Shown here piece by piece: positions 5,856-7,397 of a stretch of DNA of 7,397 bases (position 1 is its first letter; every line of letters begins with the position of its first letter). The DNA is from ZC4RG19 sp036279475 (GTDB lineage Bacteria; Actinomycetota; Acidimicrobiia; Acidimicrobiales; VFJN01): positions 1 to 7,397 of the forward strand of contig DASUJB010000186.1 of assembly GCA_036279475.1 (NCBI GenBank), read 5' to 3'. Under the pieces are notes generated by a model, which had not been told where the DNA came from, made no database searches, and saw only the letters and a list, made by a program, of their open reading frames with translations. Both the position numbers and the translations under genes were made by a program.

Positions 5856-7060
5856 TGACCGAGATCCTCGAGCGACGGGCCGCCATCTGTGGCCTCGGCA
5901 TCTCCGACGTCGGCCGGCGGCTGGGCATCCACCCCACCGACCTGACGGAGGTCGCCTCCCGGGCCGCCATCGCCGACGCCGGACTGACCCCCGCCGACAT
6001 CGACGGCATCGCCTCGCTGGGCGACACGCCGCCGGCCGAGGCGGCCACCCGCCTCGGCATCGACGCCACGTGGGTGAACGGCCGGGGTCCTGTCAACGGC
6101 GGCCTGCTCACCCCGGTCATGAGCGCGTGCTTCGCCGTGGCCTCCGGCCAGGCTCGCCACGTCCTCGTCTACCGCACGGTGCAGATGATGGGCGGCTCCG
6201 TGCTCCCCGGGGGTGCCGATGGTGGCGAGGGTGCCGACGGTGGCAGGGCAGCCGGCGGCGAGGCAGAGGCCAGCGAGGGCCTGGCGGACCTGGCCGCCAT
6301 GATGGCCGACATCGCCATCCCCCTCACCTACCACGCCTACTCGGCCGCCAACTGGCTGGCCCTGCACGCCCGCCGCCACATGGCCACCTATGGCACCACC
6401 AAGGAGCAGCTCGGGTGGCTGGCCATCACCAGCCGGGACCACGCCGCCCTCAACCCCCGGGCCGCCTACCGGGCACCGATGACGATGGAGGACTACCTCG
6501 GGGCTCGCCCCATCTCCGATCCGTTCGGCCTCTTCGACTGCGACGTCCCCGTCGACGGCTCCATCGCCGTGGTCGTCTCGGCGGCCGACCACGCGGCCGA
6601 CTGCCCCCACCCGGCCGTCCGCGTCCACGCCGTGGGTGGCAGCGACGGGCCCGGAGGGTGGTACCAGCGCCCCGACTACCCCAGGATGGCGTCGGCCGAC
6701 GCCGCCCGCCAGATGTGGTCGCGCTCCGAGCTCGGCCCTGGCGACCTCGACGTCGCCGAGCTGTACGACGGGTTCACGTTTCTCACCCTGGCGTGGCTCG
6801 AAGCCCTGGGTGTCTGCGGCGACGGCGAGTCCGGGCCCTTCGTGGAGGGTGGCGACCGCATCCGCATCGGCGGTCAGCTGCCGCTGAACACCTACGGCGG
6901 CCAGCTCTCCGCCGGCCGCATGCACGGCTACTGGGTGCTCCACGAGGCGTGCCTGCAGCTCCGGGGCGAGGCGGGCCCCCGCCAGGTCGCCGATGCCGAG
7001 GTGGCGGTGGTTTCCAACGGGGGCGGGCCCATCGCCGGCTGCATGCTCCTCACCCGGTAG
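5855..7060 (+). CDS. Thiolase-superfamily protein, SCP-x/Ltp2-like (lipid-transfer-type thiolase)
   Basis: 401 residues, normal for SCP-x/Ltp2-type thiolase-like proteins. Visible landmarks: N-terminal AAICGLGISDVGRRLGI (9-25), DLTEVASRAAIADAGLTPAD (29-48), GGLLTPVMSACFAVASGQAR (82-101), YHAYSAANWLALHARRHM (159-176), ISDPFGLFDCDVPVDGSIAV (220-239), AELYDGFTFLTLAWLEALGV (301-320), LNTYGGQLSAGRMHG (344-358) and NGGGPIAG (388-395). Classical thiolases use a nucleophilic Cys, the His of a GHP motif and a second Cys in a CxG motif. Here the corresponding places read GGLL, AGRM and NGGG, so thiolytic chemistry is unlikely. Ltp2-type aldolases also lack these residues and rely on tyrosines; Tyr304 in ELYDGFT is a candidate. 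A Gly/Asp/Glu-rich loop (118-142) carries a tandem 18-bp repeat. The start is the GTG behind a leaderless-type -10 box. The divergent neighbour is a DUF35 protein, the usual partner. An aldolase or other C-C lyase role is inferred; the substrate is unknown. Confidence 0.88.
   Translation: MTEILERRAAICGLGISDVGRRLGIHPTDLTEVASRAAIADAGLTPADIDGIASLGDTPPAEAATRLGIDATWVNGRGPVNGGLLTPVMSACFAVASGQARHVLVYRTVQMMGGSVLPGGADGGEGADGGRAAGGEAEASEGLADLAAMMADIAIPLTYHAYSAANWLALHARRHMATYGTTKEQLGWLAITSRDHAALNPRAAYRAPMTMEDYLGARPISDPFGLFDCDVPVDGSIAVVVSAADHAADCPHPAVRVHAVGGSDGPGGWYQRPDYPRMASADAARQMWSRSELGPGDLDVAELYDGFTFLTLAWLEALGVCGDGESGPFVEGGDRIRIGGQLPLNTYGGQLSAGRMHGYWVLHEACLQLRGEAGPRQVADAEVAVVSNGGGPIAGCMLLTR
6212..6247 (+). 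repeat. Imperfect tandem 18-bp duplication inside thiolase-like gene
   Basis: Two adjacent 18-nt units, 6212-6229 and 6230-6247, both begin GGTGCCGA and continue GGTGGC, differing at a few positions. They are in frame and encode GADGGE then GADGGR in the Gly-rich loop of the thiolase-like protein. They look like a slippage duplication in a surface loop that tolerates length change. Confidence 0.7.
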
Positions 7061-7070
7061 CCCGCTCGCC

Positions 7071-7097
7071 GCCGCGGCCGGCCGTCCCGGCCGCGGC
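7071..7097 (+). terminator. Perfect 11-bp stem-loop after thiolase-like gene
   Basis: GCCGCGGCCGG (7071-7081) and CCGGCCGCGGC (7087-7097) are exact reverse complements around a 5-nt loop, beginning 11 nt after the TAG at 7060. All pairs are G-C. There is no U-tract, as is frequent for actinobacterial intrinsic terminators. Position and perfection support a terminator. Confidence 0.55.
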
Positions 7098-7140
7098 CAC
7101 GGTGGCGCACCGGCGCCGAGCGACCACCATGGCCGGCGAC

Positions 7141-7146
7141 TACCAT
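7141..7146 (+). promoter_or_regulatory. Candidate -10 box (TACCAT) upstream of last gene
   Basis: TACCAT fits TANNNT and lies in a local AT-richer patch of the 196-nt spacer 7061-7256, downstream of the terminator-like hairpin. It would give a leader of about 100 nt before the ATG at 7257. No -35 is evident. The spacer otherwise holds nothing I can assign. Confidence 0.3.
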
Positions 7147-7256
7147 CCTCTTCGGCAGTGACGGCCAGGGGGGTGCACGGTCGTTCGTGAGCGACGGGGC
7201 TCGGCGGTACCCGGATGCCCGTCACGCCGGGGAGCGACCCTGGAGGGGAACCCGAC

Positions 7257-7397
7257 ATGACCGAGAGCACCAGCGGCTCCACCGACCCGGCGGAGGTCGC
7301 GTCCGTGGAGCTGTCCGAGATGGCCGTGGGCGCCCTGGTCCAGATGGCAGCGCCACAGGCCAACTACCGGCGGCTCATCGAAGGCGGTGGCTTCGCC
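7257..7397 (+). CDS. Unrecognised protein, N-terminal 47 residues (3' truncated by window)
   Basis: ATG 7257 opens a frame that stays open to the window edge (47 codons). GGAGGGG (7242-7248) lies 8 nt upstream as Shine-Dalgarno. The visible protein begins with a Ser/Thr-rich polar stretch (MTESTSGSTDPAE), then an amphipathic segment with ELSEMAVGALVQMAAPQ (about 18-34) and NYRRLIEGGGFA (36-47). No signal peptide or membrane segment is visible and I do not recognise a family. It is separated from the thiolase-like gene by a terminator-like hairpin and probably has its own promoter, so it need not belong to the same pathway. Confidence 0.65.
   Translation, partial: MTESTSGSTDPAEVASVELSEMAVGALVQMAAPQANYRRLIEGGGFA

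Noticed and set aside
7158..7190. A 10-codon GTG mini-ORF (VTARGVHGRS) downstream of the TACCAT box, as a leader peptide
   Set aside because: It is too short to judge, no run of regulatory codons is evident, and the spacing from the -10 box (11 nt) is longer than expected for a leaderless start.
4238..7363. A 1041-codon open frame on the minus strand spanning the thiolase-like gene and the spacers
   Set aside because: Only its 3' end (from 5020) is a real gene. The rest is antisense to the thiolase-like gene and out of frame with DUF35, has Arg/Pro/Gly/His-rich composition without motifs, and stays open because stop codons are rare at this GC content.
1..7397. CRISPR arrays, insertion sequences, tRNA or rRNA genes, toxin-antitoxin or defence genes
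   Set aside because: No spaced direct repeats, transposase motifs, terminal inverted repeats or RNA gene signatures were seen. The window is explained by metabolic genes with uniform high-GC codon use.

Overview
The window is very GC-rich, and nearly every wobble position is G or C. Shine-Dalgarno sites are of the AGGAG/GGGAGG type, and some genes appear to start leaderless from GTG just downstream of a TANNNT -10 box. Together this points to a high-GC actinomycete (Actinomycetota). An Acidimicrobiia-like or environmental actinobacterium is plausible, but the sequence alone does not fix the taxon. The content is acyl-CoA catabolism. I see no mobile element, CRISPR array, tRNA or rRNA.

Layout: (1) Positions 1-3084, plus strand, hold a tight three-gene run: the 3' end of an acyl-CoA dehydrogenase, a complete second acyl-CoA dehydrogenase (350-1576) and a class I adenylate-forming acyl-CoA synthetase (1594-3084). 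Gaps are 8 and 17 nt and each downstream gene has its own Shine-Dalgarno, so this looks like one operon. (2) A 74-nt convergent spacer with an imperfect hairpin separates it from a minus-strand pair: a two-domain MmcQ/YjbR-like protein (5020 down to 4238) and a nitronate monooxygenase-family flavoprotein (4241 down to 3159). Their stop and start share an ATGA, so they are probably translationally coupled. (3) Further upstream on the minus strand, after a 209-nt gap, lies a zinc-ribbon/OB-fold DUF35 protein (5667 down to 5230). (4) Divergent from it on the plus strand is a thiolase-superfamily protein of the SCP-x/Ltp2 type (5855-7060), followed by a perfect 11-bp hairpin. (5) The first 47 codons of an unrecognised plus-strand gene run off the right edge (7257-7397).

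How the genes may work together (inference): the synthetase would activate a carboxylic acid as its CoA thioester, and the two dehydrogenases would desaturate it, perhaps as a heteromer. The flavoprotein may handle an unsaturated or keto intermediate. The DUF35/thiolase-like pair may carry out a retro-aldol or related C-C bond step, like ChsH2-Ltp2 in steroid side-chain degradation. The gene set resembles actinobacterial steroid or ring-acid catabolic clusters, but no substrate can be assigned from the sequence. The most notable points are that the thiolase-like protein lacks all the classical thiolase catalytic residues I could place, that the upstream dehydrogenase has Phe where the catalytic Glu of the MCAD-type EGT motif would be, and that the MmcQ/YjbR protein looks like a diverged tandem duplication.
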